A DNA stretch of 64,000 nt from Corynespora cassiicola (Eukaryota > Ascomycota > Dothideomycetes > Pleosporales > Corynesporascaceae): NCBI GenBank assembly GCA_022059125.1, contig JAEUWY010000006.1:1-64000 (forward strand), in the 5' to 3' direction. Shown piece by piece: positions 45,101-57,561 of the stretch. The notes beneath the pieces are model-generated. The model had not been told where the DNA came from and searched no databases. It saw only the letters and a list, made by a program, of their open reading frames with translations. The stretch's first letter is position 1. Every line of letters starts with the position of its first letter. Position numbers and translations under genes: made by a program.

Positions 45101-46042
45101 TCTCTCCGCCACCGTCTCCAAGGGGTGAAGCGACTTGGCAGCATCGGGGCTCTTTGCCTGTGCATCCGAGCCCTGAGGCGGGGGAGACGTCGCGTCGTCT
45201 CTCGGACGGGATGAGAGCGAATCCAAGCTCGGCCTTCCCGAGTCCAACGAGGCGCGCTGGCGCTCCTCCTCGTGGCGTTTGTAAATGTCGGCTGGCCGTA
45301 TAAAAGGCAGCGGCTTCTGCGGGTTGCTTGGAGCGCGACTCCGGGGTGACATGGCAGAGGGCGAGTCGACCTGGCCGATGCTGCTCTTGCGCGGCGGGAA
45401 CTGAGTGCTCGGGGAGCTGGTATTGCTCTGTGGGGGCGGCGAGAATCGCGTCTGCAGAGGCGGAGGCATCGCCGTGGGTGAATAATCTCGTCGGTGCTCC
45501 AATGTATCTGTCATGTCCGACTCGGCGGCACTCGCCTGCCTATTTGGAGGATGTGCTGGGTCATGATAGTCCTGCTGGTGTTGCTGCATGGGCACTGGCG
45601 GCGGAGCCATAGAGGCTGAAAAGGACCGGTGCTCATCTCCCGCCTCGAAGGAATTTCTACGGGCGACGGGCGGCATGGCCTGGCGCTGCGGGTCGGTGAA
45701 GCTGCGCGAGGGCTGCTCCATGCGCTGGCCGTAGGGGCTCGGACGGTATGCTGAGGCTGCGGGCTGCGGAGGCGGGGCATCGTCGACGCCATACTCGTCG
45801 TACTCGTCGTAGTCGCCCCAGTCGTCGCCGTCGTAGGCATTCTTCTTGGCCTCGACCCATTTCTTCGTCTTCATGCGATTAACATTAGTTTTGAACGAGG
45901 GCGGCTGGCCCGCGGCAAATAGGTTTGGGGCTTGTCGGTCGCTGGAGGGTACGTCAGTTTCAGGGAGCTCCATCAACGAGGGGGAGACAGCTTACAGCGG
46001 CGACCTCGCCGACTCCTGGTTGAACCGGAAGGGGCCCGACAT
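42104..46042 (-). CDS. Conserved filamentous-fungal disordered protein of ~1300 residues
   Basis: Function unknown. A 47-bp first exon (46042-45996, MSGPFRFNQESARSPL) joins across a 54-bp intron to 45941-42104, giving 1294 residues; the join restores SPLDRQAPNLFAAGQPPSFK. The only well-conserved-looking parts are the ends: N-terminal RMKTKKWVEAKKNAYDGDDW with an Asp/Tyr run, and near the C terminus DIAAMKSTSERISLYNKTRD followed by DHGLGNWIS. Between them lies about 1100 residues of Ser/Pro/Glu-rich disordered chain. The extreme C terminus is Gly/Lys-rich (GAKGLFAKGKSRFKSDKVDK). No membrane helix or enzyme motif. A GTAGAT within the last codons could serve as donor to the downstream frame. Divergent from sed5. 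Confidence 0.75.
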
Positions 46043-47248
46043 GGTGTTGGCAGGACGGCGGCGTGCGGCGGACCGTCGTCAGTTGTTAAATGGCGGCACG
46101 CCCTGGGCAGCGGCACACTGGGCAGTGCCCTTTCTTTAGACGACTCCCCCCGAGCGCATGTACGGGGCGCTTTGTGTCGCGGCGGGCGGGATGATGGCGA
46201 TCGCAGGCCGCAGCAGTTCGTGTCGACGGGTGGCTCGGCGGCGAGCGACGCAGCGTGCGCGTTGCGGAGACGGGGGGTGAGGTGACGGATGCAGTCGTTG
46301 GTCGTCAGTCGTCAGGTCGCGAGGCGTCAAGGCTGGCTAGGTCAGGTTGGTGCAGTCAATCAATGGCGACCAGGCCGGACCGGGGGGCTCGGGGGTCGGG
46401 AATGGCCAGGATACGGCGCCGCCCACGCGTCGTTCGCGACAGTGACAGGGACAGCAACAGCGACCGCGCGAGTGCGAGTGGGAGGGATGATGGCAATGGC
46501 GTCGAGGCAGTTGGAAGAAGACAACGGCGCTGCAGGAGCTGCGAAAAGCGTGAGCTGCCGCGAGTAATTTCTCCTACGGCGCTGGACACGAGCAGTGAAG
46601 GGAAAATGGCCGACGGCAGCCGGCACCGCCACAGCCACCGCGCTGTTGCGTGTCTGGCCCTTCGCCACAGGGACACCCGTGGATCCGTCCAGGTTCCACG
46701 TCGACCGTCTGGCCCATGGACAGACAGGCAGACAGGCAGATAGACGGCCAACAACCACTCTGTATACGTTTCACGTCCGCCCAAGCGCTGGCCCTCTTGC
46801 CTCTCCCGCCCACGCCAACAAGTCCCCCAACACCGCCGCCCCTCTCCCATGTCCGCCCACTTGTAATCTCTCGCAGCCAAGCCTGCCCGTCTGAAAACGG
46901 CCGCCCGCGAAAAAGGACGGAGTGTCAGATCCAACACCACAGACCACCGCCCACCCACCGCGCCGCTTCTCCCTCGACCCCCCTCGCGAGCACGTCCGCT
47001 TCTCCCTGCCAACGCGCGTTGCTGGCCGATCCACCCTCGGACCCCCAGATCGAACCCGCCCGCCACCCGGACGAGCCTTTCCGCTCCGCTGTTGCTGCTG
47101 CTGCTGCTCGACAGCGGCCGCCGCCCCCCTCGACCCGACTCGACCACCACGCCCACGCCCACGACCAACGATCAACGACTACGACCGCCGACGCCGTAAC
47201 TTCCCCCCTACCGCCCCGTCTTAGTCTACCCACCCGCACATCCTCACC
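46043..47248. promoter_or_regulatory. Divergent promoter region, disordered protein / sed5
   Basis: 1.2 kb of GC-rich sequence between two opposed start codons; ORFs on both strands overlap and lack features. Both promoters must lie here. No clear TATA box. Confidence 0.5.
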
Positions 47249-48346
47249 ATGGCCGCATCGATACAGGACCGCACGGGCGAGTTCCGCTCCATCCTCGCCC
47301 AAGCCCAGCGGAAGCAGGCGCAAGCAAAGACGGGCGCTGCGCGGCAATCGCTGCTCTCGGCACAGCAAAAGGCAGAGGCAGACGGCAACCAGCAGAAGCG
47401 GCAGCGCTCCGAGTTTGCGCGCAAGGCAGCCGAAGTCGGGCGCGGCATTGCAGGCACAATGGCCAAGCTGGAGCGGCTCTCGCAGCTAGCGCGGCGGAAG
47501 ACGCTCTTCGACGACCGGCCCGTCGAGATTGACGAGCTCACCTTTGTCATCAAGCAGGACATGGCGCAGCTGTCGGGCCAGATCCAGGCGCTGCAGTCGC
47601 TGACGGCGAAGCAGCACCCGCGCGCGAAGCCCGGGGCCGACCAGGAGGGGGAGCACAATCACCAGGTGGTCGTGATGCTGAAGGACAAGCTGCAGAATGT
47701 GGGCGGGAGCTTCAAGGACGTGCTCGAGGTGCGGACCAAGAACATGCAGGCCACGCGCTCGCGGACGGAGCAGTTCCTCTCGACGACGGCGGCGCACTCG
47801 CAGGGCGGCCTGGACCCGGGCCGGACAGATTCGCCGCTGTACCAGACGCCGCAGCGCGGCCGCTCGCCCGGAGGCGGCTTCAAGAACACGAGCGCCGCAC
47901 AGCAGGACCTGCTCTCGCTGGACCCGTCGGGCTCGTCGGCCCTGACGCGCGGCGGCGGTCCGCAATCAGACGCCCAGCTGCTGCTCATGGAGGAGGCCCA
48001 GCCGCAGAATACGTACATTCAGCAGCGCGGGCAAGCCATCGAGTCCATCGAGGCCACCATCTCCGAGCTCGGCGGCATCTTCAGCCAATTGGCCCAGATG
48101 GTGTCGGAGCAGGGTGAGCAGATTCAGCGCATCGATGCCAACACCGAGGACGTGGTGGACAATGTCGAGGGCGCCCAGCGCGAGCTGATGAAGTACTGGA
48201 GCCGCGTGCAGGGCAATCGCTGGCTGGTGGCCAAGATGTTTGGCGTTTTGATGATATGTAAGGCCTGTCTCATGCATGGACTAGAAGAATCCCGGAGCTA
48301 ATCATGTAAATCAGTCTTCCTCCTCTGGGTGCTTATTGCCGGGTAG
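47249..48346 (+). CDS. sed5: Syntaxin-5/Sed5, Golgi Qa-SNARE
   Basis: Target SNARE for ER-to-Golgi and intra-Golgi vesicle fusion. Exons 47249-48257 and 48315-48346 (57-bp intron) give 346 residues. The N-terminal SIQDRTGEFRS matches the DRTxEF peptide by which Sed5 binds the Sly1/SM protein. A three-helix regulatory region follows (residues ~45-165), then a Gly/Ser/Gln linker. The SNARE motif is around 250-312 (QAIESIEATISELGGIFSQL, EQGEQIQRIDANTEDV). The C-terminal anchor WLVAKMFGVLMIFFLLWVLIAG is completed only by the short second exon of 32 bp, which an ORF scan misses. The final residues are ...LIAG then TAG, as expected for a tail-anchored protein with almost no lumenal end. Confidence 0.94.
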
Positions 48347-51255
48347 AACGAAGACACGCCCGCCCACCCGCTCCCCACGGTCTCTTTTTACGAAGTATCA
48401 GCATATTTTCCCAGTCCTCGTCATCATCTCATCGTCGTCATCATCATCATCATCATCTAAAGAACCCTGGCGTTTTGCGAAAGACAAGGAAGCAACCTGT
48501 TTTTGATAGTATACCAGTCCAGCCCGGCCTGGCCTCCCGTTTCCCTGAAACTCTTTTCTTCTCCTTCTTTTTCTCTATTCTGTTGGGCAAGACAACTGGA
48601 CACCACCACGACCCAGTTTTTGTACCTCCTGCAAGGGAGTAAAGCGAGGGGGTTGGGAATTGCATAACCAAGACCCCACATCTCTCTCACACTGGTGTCA
48701 GTTTTTGTTTTGACAAGGCAGCTTCCTTTGTGTATTGTACTACCTCCCTTTCCATCCCATTCTACCACCCATGTATTCACCACCACCACCACCACCACCA
48801 TGCCAACCCAAACCCCCAAGGCCGGCCCACCAATGTAGTTTAAACAAAGAGTTGGACACTTTTTTGCCCGCAATAGTCCGTTGTAATAGACCTTTATGCC
48901 GTCTGCATGTCTGTTCGTCTGTTCGTCTGTCTGTGCAAACCGACCGTATGGAAATATGCAAAAAAGAAGCGTGCCCTATGCAAAATGGACATGCACGCCA
49001 TCGCCCACCGCCCCAGCCCAGCCCTCCCCCCCAACGGTTCGCTCGTCGGCCGCGATGCCACAGCAACGGTCCCACAGACCGGACGGCCCAAGGGGGCAAA
49101 GCGCAAGGGACAAGCGGGCGGGCGGGATGCACTGCGCGTCTGCTAGTCCAGGCCGGCTCGTTTCTCTGCCAGCTAGCTGGCTGGTTAGCAGCATGACTTG
49201 TTAGGTGCGGTGTTCCGAATGCGGGAGTGCGGTGCGGGACTACTGTAGGAGGGTTGTGTGGGCTTGGGTTGGCTTGGGTTGGGGCCGGGCTGCAGGGCGG
49301 TTGCGGTTGCGGTTGGGCGGGTGCAAGCGCGGTGCAGTGCCCAGGTGCGGTGCGGTGCGGTGCGGTGCGGTGTGCTGCTGGCTGGCTCGCTGGCTGGCTG
49401 GTCGGCTTACTGCTGTATGACATTGCGGGATGCCGCGGTTGTGGAGTGGTCCCACGTTGGTACGTACATGGGCTCGGGTATTGCACCATGTACGTATAAG
49501 CACGGTAAGGGCGGTCATGCACAAGGGCACGGGTTGGGCAAGGCGTGATTGGAGGGGGAAGGGGGTCGTTATTCTTGCATCATGGCCATGATCAGGCTGG
49601 TGGGTGGAGGGCCCTTGGGGGGGAAAAGGGAAAGGTCGCCGAGGCACATGGCCAGATTGGTGGTAGCAGGACCTAGAGTCGTGGTAAGAGGCTACAGGGC
49701 CTCGTATGTAGGGAGCACGCTGGGCCTCCAAATCTCCCAACAAAAGCGTCTGGGCCAGAAGCGTGGTTTTCGCCTTTGTCGCGTCGCTCAACGAACCTTC
49801 TGCCCACCATGGCTTCAACAATCGCATGTCCATTGCAGCATCGCAGGTCGCGCGATTAAGGTTTCGCAAGGGGGAAGGCTGCTTGTCCTGCCTGGGGTAG
49901 TTGGTATTGGATGTCTTACTGGCCAAGGGAGGGGAGGGCCGATCCTAGCCAGCCCTGCGGTTGCTTCTGGGAAAAGAGATGCACGCCGCAGACCTCAGTC
50001 TTCCTTGTCCCCCGCCCGATCGGCCAGCTTAGCGGTTCCTGTCCCATCCAGCTGTTTTCGATACCACGGACATGACGGTGCTGGCGGCCGCGGCGCCTGG
50101 ATGCCGCAAGGAGCATTCTTTTGTGGCGCCCCTCTTCTCTCGTCCCCTCTGCTGTGGCTTTTCGTGCCCGCCCAATTGATGGGGCCGGAACCGCCGTAGG
50201 GGCGGGTGGAGGCGCGCGTACGGCGGATATGCATCCGGAAGACAGCCAGCGAGCCAGCAAATCCACACCTATATCCGGCCCACCAGACGGTACCACGTAC
50301 GGCGGCCTCGTCGTCACTCGTCACGCTGAGCGGCCACCTGCTAGCGGGCTGGGTTCCCTCCCGCGGAAGACAGGACGGGCGTGATATCAAGACTGTGCTC
50401 GCCCCAGCGTAGTGGTAATCTGCATCGTCACGAGAACTGCCGGGTCGACATCACGACTGCGCAAGACCGTGGGTCGTCGCGCCCCGGCATTAGTTCGGCT
50501 GCGTGTGCCTGGCGCATGCCGCATGCGCGTACTGCGGATGGATGGATGGATCCATCATGGCGAGCAGGCGGGCGAGGAGTCACCTCTGGCGGTGAAGGCC
50601 AGAGGCCACTGGCACTCGCACACGCACAACTCACACGTACGTCCATGCATGGATGCTGGCCGGCCATGCTGCTCGCTCACCGGAGCCTACGCTGGTCCGC
50701 TACTGTTTCGTTTGGTTTCGCGCCCTTCTCCGGCCTGTCAGGCAAGTCAGGCAGGTCAGGCCAGAGCGCTGCCCAGGAGATGAGACGTCCCTTTTTGGAC
50801 CTGTCGATGCGCAACCGCGGTTGCAGGCGTTTGGCGCTGAGTGGCTGGTCCCAGGCGGGTCGGGTCCGAGAACGGCTCCTGCGCAGCGTCGGCCTGAGGT
50901 AGCTGCCGGCCGGCTGCAGTAGGGGTCGCCGTAGTGGATGCGCATGGTGGGCATGGTGGGAATGGTGGGAAATGGTGGGCAGGTAGTCGGCGTGGTAGTG
51001 GGCGTGGTGGGGGGCATATCATTATCATCCGTGTTCCTTCACTCACCGCCCTGCTCTCCGTACGCCCTATCAACCCTCGACCTCCCCCATCCCACAATCC
51101 CACCACCACAACACCGCATTCTCACCACTTCCACCACCGCCGCGCCCTTCGCCATTCCTCCCCCCTCGGACGCCTCGAGCACAGCCACTGCCCGCGCCCG
51201 CGCATGACTTCCGCCGCAACTCTCTTGACATCACCACTGCTATCGGGTTGGCGCC
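48347..51255. other. 2.9-kb gene-free interval with many simple repeats
   Basis: No gene is supported. It contains an ATC/GTC tract (48421-48459), a CAC tract (48778-48800), GGTGC pentamers (49344-49372) running into GGCT tetramers (49380-49402), and a GGTGGGCAT-type degenerate minisatellite (~50938-51015). ORFs of 170-260 codons occur on both strands at once and are rich in Arg, Pro and Ala, as expected of GC-biased non-coding DNA. Confidence 0.6.
49344..49402. repeat. GGTGC pentamer tract followed by GGCT tetramers
   Basis: Roughly five to six GGTGC units and then GGCT-type units, G-rich on the plus strand. Confidence 0.8.
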
Positions 51256-53144
51256 ATGCCTGAACCCGGTGGCCTTGCCCTTGCCGACCTGGGCACCGCT
51301 CTCATCTTCGACGACCACGTCCTCACCGAGGCCCTGCGTCTCCCAACCCAATCCACCGACGACGATGTCGACTCGGAGCTCGCCCTGCAGGCCCGCGAGG
51401 CTGGCGTCGAGGACCCGTACCGCTTCCTGTGTCCGGACGTGAACGACGTGTCGACAGCAATGTCCACCGTCACCCTCTCCAGCGAGCAGAGGAGCTCCAT
51501 GTCCATCCACTCGCGGGAAACCCAGTCGACCGCCTGGACGTCGCAGCCTTCGCGCACCTCCCGGGACCATCCCTACGCCGACGCTCCCATCTCAGCATCG
51601 CCCATCTTGCGCTCCCCGCAGCCGCCGCCCTTCGCCCGTGCCTCACTGTCCCTCGACAGCTACGACTCCGTCATGGACCGTTTTCGCCCAGCCAGTGTGC
51701 GCCATCGGGACTCGTCCTCGACCTTTTCCGTCACCAACTCGGTCCGGTCGACCGGCTCGTCGTCGCTCCCCAAGCCCACGCCCCGCAAGCATAAGCGGGC
51801 CTCGCAGCTGTTCGCCATGTTCCGCCGCGATTCTAGGTGCGTTCTAGGCCCCGTAACGGTGTTTCAGAACACTTGATTTTTTTTTCCTTCTTCCATGGCC
51901 TTTGCGTTCTAATTGCCTTTTGCAGCACCTGCCCGTCTAGGTCACACCACGGCCACAACGCCAAAGCACAGACCCCGAAGCTTGAGTGCGGTCATGCGCT
52001 TTCAAAGTATGCTATTCGGGTGCATATCCAGGAAGCTTTGGATGGCAAAGACCACCTTGCCCCGAGCTGCTGCGGAAAGCCACTCCCAAGGCCCGTTCTT
52101 GAGACGGTCCTTTCAAAAGAAGAGGCGGACATTGTGACCAGCGGCTTCGTTCAATCGCCCGAGTTGGGCTCCCTCCGTGACTCTGGCTACAGTGAGGACG
52201 GCATGTCGTCTTTTGATCTCCCGCGCTCCGTAGATATGCGCCCTCCTCCGGCCGGACCCTTTGTTACCGCACCGAATTCGCCCAGTCAAGAGACGGCACG
52301 TGAGGATGGGGAGGGTCTAGATTCTGCATTGGCCAACGAAGCGTTCAAGAGTCTCAAGGCTCAGCAAAAGGAGGAATTTCGCCATGTTTCTGCATTCGAG
52401 TCGAACCAGAAGAAGGCTTTGGCGTCGTACCGCGAGTGGTCCCTAAAGCGCCTCGCTGCGCAGCTGGAGACGACCAAGGAGGAGAAGGAGAGTCAGGTAG
52501 GCCATCACATGAAAATCTCGCGTGGCGCGGTTGCTCACATTCCACAGCACATTATCGATTTGGAGCGCCTGGAAGAGGCACAAGTCATCGCTGAACACGA
52601 CCTACGCAAGACGCACGACCAGGAAGCGCAGAATGTGGCCACGGCCCTCAAGTACATGGAGGCCTATTGCTCCGGGGCTAACCCCGCGAATCCCGAAGTC
52701 ACGCACGCAGTAACCGACGAGGATCGCAAAAAACTTGCTCGCCAATACATGACTCAGCAGAAGCTGCCAGCGAAGCACGAGAGCGCCATTAGCGTGCTGC
52801 GAGCACGGCAAGAGAGGGACACCAAGATCAAGCTGCAGAAGCAGCAGGCAGAGCTGCGACAGCTGGACGCAGAGTACGAAAAAGACAAGCTCGCCCAAGA
52901 ATCCGAGTTTGCCAAAGCCGCGGCCAGGCTCGACGCCACCATGGGGGCGCGCAGGCGCCGCATCGTCAACCGCTGGGAGCTCAGGTTCGAGATGTGGAGG
53001 CGCGACTGGGAGGCTCAGCATGGCGCACCTGTCAATGGCTGTCTTGCACATGAGGAATGGCCGCTCAAGACGGATCTTCAGGGGCCGATTGACGAGGCCA
53101 GCGCTCTAGCCGTCTATCTCCAAACCGAGTGTGGTGCGGCGTAA
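51256..53144 (+). CDS. Coiled-coil protein with a Cys/His-rich segment
   Basis: Function not assigned. Exons 51256-51836 and 51926-53144 (89-bp intron) give 599 residues. Residues 1-193 are Ser-rich and disordered, with a basic patch near the end (PTPRKHKRASQLFAMFRRDS). Just after the junction is a possible zinc-binding segment: STCPSRSHHGHN, LECGHALSKYAIRVHIQEAL, and PSCCGKPLP, with spacing reminiscent of a degenerate RING/IBR-like finger. From residue ~330 to ~560 the chain is heptad-rich and charged (LKAQQKEEFRHVSAFESNQK, IKLQKQQAELRQLDAEYEKD), typical of coiled coil, with a conserved-looking WELRFEMWRRDWE near the end. E3 ligase activity is conceivable but unproven. The frame is intact across the junction. 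Confidence 0.78.
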
Positions 53145-54930
53145 ATCGGCGGTCGCCGATCCGCAACTCGCCCTACCTCGATCTCCCAGTTATTTCCGAC
53201 GGCAGCACAGGTCCCGATTTGCACAATCATGGCGTACTGTGCGCGTCACTGCTGAACGTCACGGCATTGCACGGCTCCCCTATTTTCCTAACGTCTTTTT
53301 TTTTTTCTTTCAGCATGCTCCCTCCTATCGGGTCCGATACCCCCAACTCCACTTTTTTTCCCCTCTATACCTGTTCCTTATATCTTTTGCTAATTTCTCA
53401 TGTGGTTTGCATGATTTTCTCTTGCATGGCGTGGCGTTGGTCGGTCGAGGTTCCAGCGTCCCTCGTCTGCGGATCCTTTTTTTTCCCTTCAGATTCCCCT
53501 TCTGTCTTCGATTCGGCGCTTTTCCAGCACGCGCGCACGCATGCATACATGCGGCATCAAGGTTCCTGCCACAGCAGGCAGGGCCTGGCACTTGAACATA
53601 CCCAACTTTCCTAATGGTTTTTGTCATCATGTCTCTTTTTTTTAGTCATGGCCGGCCTTGTGGGTGGGGTGGGATTCTAAGGGGTGGGGATGTGGAGGTG
53701 AGAGGGTGGTGGTTCTCAGCTTATATACCCCGTATGATGCCTTTACAGGCGTCTTGTTTTGCTTTTCTTCTTTTCGGGGAGGTGGATGGGAGAGGGTGGG
53801 CGTGGGTGGAGGGAGACAAGTGATACCATGGAGGATGGAGGTTATACCGTACCATCGGATTGATCAATCAATACATGAGTGAATACCAGCCTATATGCGC
53901 GCTTTTGCAAGAAGAGAATGCCGTGCCATCGTGGAGTGGAGTTGCATGGCCACGTGGTGTCGTGATGGCTAAGTAAAAGGTGGGTATCGTCAAGCAGCCT
54001 TGTGGGGGAGTACGTGGTCCATGCTTTCTCTGAACAAACCTCTATCAAGGATCCGCCAGCGGCGATGTTGCTAGCATTACACCATCCTTACCTCAGGCCT
54101 GCTTCCTGCACTCCTTGTCCCAGTCTACCCAATTCTGGTTGGCCTGCGCCTCTAGGGAGGGAACCCCGCGCTCCGTTCAGCTCGCTCAGACCGGGGCTTC
54201 GGGACCCCCGCACTTCTCCGCGTCAAAGGCTTTGTCAAAGGCTTCGGAGGAGGAGGGGGGGGGGTACGTTCCGTGGTACGTGGGAGACGTGCAGGACTGT
54301 GGTCTCGACGTGCCTACCTATGGACTGGTACTGTGGTCTCGCCTCGTGGACTACCTGGGTGGTGGGGAAACCCCGCGTGACTTGTTCGGCGGGTGTCTGC
54401 AGTGATGAGGTGGCTTTTTGGGAGGATGTATCGAGGGATAGGGATCGGTTCATTGTTTACTCGGGAGTGTTGGAGCACCAGGTAGCGAATGTGACGAAGA
54501 GAGCAGAAGTGTGTGGGGTCTTGACTGCTCGTGGGGGCGAATTGCTTGCTGGAAGGTCTGTGCGGGGCGGTCTACACAACAGCAGGCTTTGGTCTGATAG
54601 GCTTTATGCTAATTCTAGTGCAGTTCTCCACCTTTTTAAGCTACTTAGAAATAGCCGTGTGGAATCTGTCGATATGTGTAGATAGCTATTATAGCTCCGT
54701 ATCCTCCCTGTTATCGGCCCGTCCTCTCACCTCAAGGTCCACTGTGCTGATTGCAACACCGGAGTCTACAGGCCATGTTTCCAACGTGCACATTGTCTCG
54801 GAAAACATAAAATCAATTTCTATATGCATAAACTACAAGATAAGAATGATCCTGCAGATGAAATCACTTCAAAAGTGCTGGTCCACCTACAGTAAAAGCA
54901 GCATCAACGTTGAGGACCAGCGCACCGAGC
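53145..54930. other. Intergenic, no gene seen
   Basis: 1.8 kb between convergent genes. T-rich tracts (53297-53310, 53635-53643) follow the coiled-coil gene. An ORF of 227 codons at 54002-54685 has no recognisable features and is not called. Confidence 0.5.
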
Positions 54931-56656
54931 TCAACTCGCTATGGGGTAACCATAAAAGTCTGTCCACTCGATCTTCTTCTTAGGTTTTTCGTACTCGCCA
55001 TTTTCTTTCCTGATAGCTCCTTCATCGAACTTGCTGCTCAAGTAGCAGACCCTGGGATGCGGCCAGAACACCTCCGTCCACGCCTTTATAACGTCGTCAC
55101 CCAGCAGCTCAGCCTTATTTCTCGGGTCGTCATCTTCTTCTATATTGGGTCCGTCAGTTACTACCTTCCAATACATACGGCTGTAACTAATCGGTCCATC
55201 CTCTAGGGGGATATGCCTTAATGTGCCAGCCTTATTGTAGGATCCACCGGGACGAAAGAAGCACATCTTGAATGTGGGAAAGTAACAGACTGGGTCCTCC
55301 AACTCGCCGCACTCGTCCACATCTGCATTATCCTCATATATCATGATGAAGCTCTTGATTTTCTCCGATTTTGAAACGCATTTTGCGGCGTCGACAAGTA
55401 GCTTTCCAAGAGTATCTGGGTCAAGTTTCGTGCGAAAGTGCTGATGGTCCTCGACTTTTTGACGGTCTCTCGGGTGAAGGCCTTCCAACCACGTATCCTC
55501 GGCGAAGAAGTGTTTGCCATCGGAAGTCTCTGCCGAAAAGTAGAGACGGAAGTCTTCTACAGCTTTGAATTCCAAGCCATCACCAAACAGGTCGGGCGGG
55601 ATGACCCACTCGCCCATCAAGTGTAGCTTCTTCAATTTGGGACTCCTTGCGAGATGGCGGATGGCTTCACATAGACCGTCCGCGCTTATGGTGGGCGGGG
55701 CTCTACGCTCCATCGCATTACTCTTATGGAACGATTCGATTGTGATCGATCTCAGATCGGAGAATGCCGGTTGTTTGAACGTGGTCGCAAACCCTTTTCT
55801 ATGATCAGTAAAAACTTCATCATGTACAGGGTCATGAGATGATACTTTCCAGATAGCCACTCCGCAATTCGCTTGACCCCTGGTCACTTCTTTGCATGGA
55901 AATATGTTCAAGAGCAGGTAGATTTGCGATGATTTGGAAAACCTCCCGCTCGTTGAAAGGGGGCGTATCGTCCTCATTAAGGATGAGCTTAAAGGACGTG
56001 ACGCTGTTCAAGACCGGCATTTCTGCCTGAGGTGGTGCTAGTTTTCTGGTGTCCCATGCACCTCCGTCCCAGGCCTCAAGTTGTATTCCAAGATGCAGCG
56101 AGACTTTTCTTTGGGATTCAATTTTGGAGAGAAGCTTGAATATTTCTGTAGTTCCACTAAGCAGCCAAGAAGTCCTCCGATCCCTCGTTGCAAGGTCTTT
56201 GGAATTTCCGTCAAAACTGCAAAGGATTCTAAGACGCCTCAGAGAGTTGATTCTGTCCGGGTCAAAGGTCGATTTGGACTTTAGGTTATTGGTTTTGGGG
56301 TCGAAGATTCGAAATTTCGATTCGAAATCGTCAAAATTGAATTTTAGTCTATTACGTTTGGGTTTGCTTTGAGTGAATTTGGATGGGTCTACAACATAGT
56401 CGCTGAGGAAAATATCTATTCTTTTGAAAGTGAGCCTTTCGATGGCTGACTTCCATTTCCGACATAGAGAGGCATAGGGTGTTAATTTTGCTTTTTTCTC
56501 TGGGGAGTCTTTCCGGTGTAGTTCATAAATATGTTCTACGATAGAGTCCAGAAGCTCGGCAGCTAGTTTCTCAAATGGCTCGAATTTGGGTTTGGATTTT
56601 GGTTCAAGTCCAGGTTCAGGACGAGGCTGAGGTTCGAGTTCAGAGTTTTGGTCCAT
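54931..56656 (-). CDS. F-box-like/LRR-like fungal protein
   Basis: Probably a lineage-specific F-box-like protein; partners unknown. Exon 1 (56656-55846) and exon 2 (55793-54931) join across a 52-bp intron (GTATCA...AAAAG) to 557 residues. The N terminus has alternating Pro/Glu/Lys (LEPQPRPEPGLEPKSKPK), then an F-box-like helix set (FEKLAAELLDSIVEHIYELH, YASLCRKWKSAIERLTFKRI). Later segments resemble irregular leucine-rich repeats: LRRLRILCSF, FQIIANLPALEHISM, LARSPKLKKLHLMGEW, FKAVEDFRLYF. The C-terminal WPHPRVCYL and IEWTDFYGYPIAS are undisrupted. The two open frames overlap by ~145 bp, so without the intron it would look frameshifted; the intron join is in phase, although its donor is weak. 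Lower GC than the neighbours. Confidence 0.7.
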
Positions 56657-57561
56657 TTCACTGGAAATTTAGGAGGATGCCAAACTTGGAGAAATAGTGG
56701 AGGAAGGAAGTAAGATGTAGATGTGCCGTTATAGTTGCGGGCATTTGGCATAATCAGAGTGCACAGCGAGTCATTTGGTCATACTAAAAAGGAGTGATTC
56801 AAGCACTATTGCTCATATAATTCCGACTTTGAGTTGTTAGGTTTCCGAGTCAATCAAAGGAGAGTCATCAAGGTCTGGGATCGCAGGCACGAGAGACAAA
56901 ATTAATAATGGCATTGCTAGGACTCTCAATGGAGCTTGTCTTGGGAGTAACGTAATGACGGCCAGTCATATCTCCGGAAGCAATAACTAAGTTGCTGTGG
57001 GTTGTAATGTGAACTAGAGTCAATGTGTTCGTCCACGCATTTGTGCTCTGGTGTCATTCTCAGCATGATTCCCAGGTACAGCGAGAAAATATCATAAGGG
57101 ACAGTATTTTAAGCTGAGAAGACTGTGCCAAGGGACAAGGTTAGTGGAGGAGCACTTGATTCAGTGACCTCGGACGCTCTATGAGTTTGAGCGAATTCGT
57201 GACGAATGGAACACCTCCTGACATGCTTTGGAAATGAAAACCCAGCTTCCAGCATCCACCAAGCCATCAAACGGAGAGATCACGCAATATGAACACGAGC
57301 TTGTCAGAATCCGATTCTTGAATCTCAATAGCACGCCCAAGGCCAGAGAACTCCTATCCGCCAACAAAAAGTCCATCTACCAGTGTAGTTTCCCCAGTAA
57401 ACCATCCAGTCATACAAATGCTGCGCCCGTTCAATTTTGGCAACCAAGTGTCTCTCATTCTGTGTTCCCCCGGAATCATGTGCCACCCAGACAAGCCGTA
57501 AGTCCATTATAAGAATTAGTCATGCATAAAAGGACACCTTGAGCCCAAAACCAGGTTGTTG
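56657..57561. other. AT-richer spacer up to the right inner junction
   Basis: No gene is supported. It ends at the exact inner boundary of the right repeat arm (57561/57562), where sequence unrelated to the left flank (39414 onward) meets the shared block. Confidence 0.6.

Noticed and set aside
48740..50902. Several 150-260-codon ORFs on both strands
   Set aside because: Composition follows simple repeats (His/Thr/Pro or Arg/Ala), frames overlap, and no motif is visible.
54002..54685. 227-codon plus-strand ORF
   Set aside because: No homology-like segment, no signal or domain, and it lies in a repeat-poor spacer with other overlapping frames.
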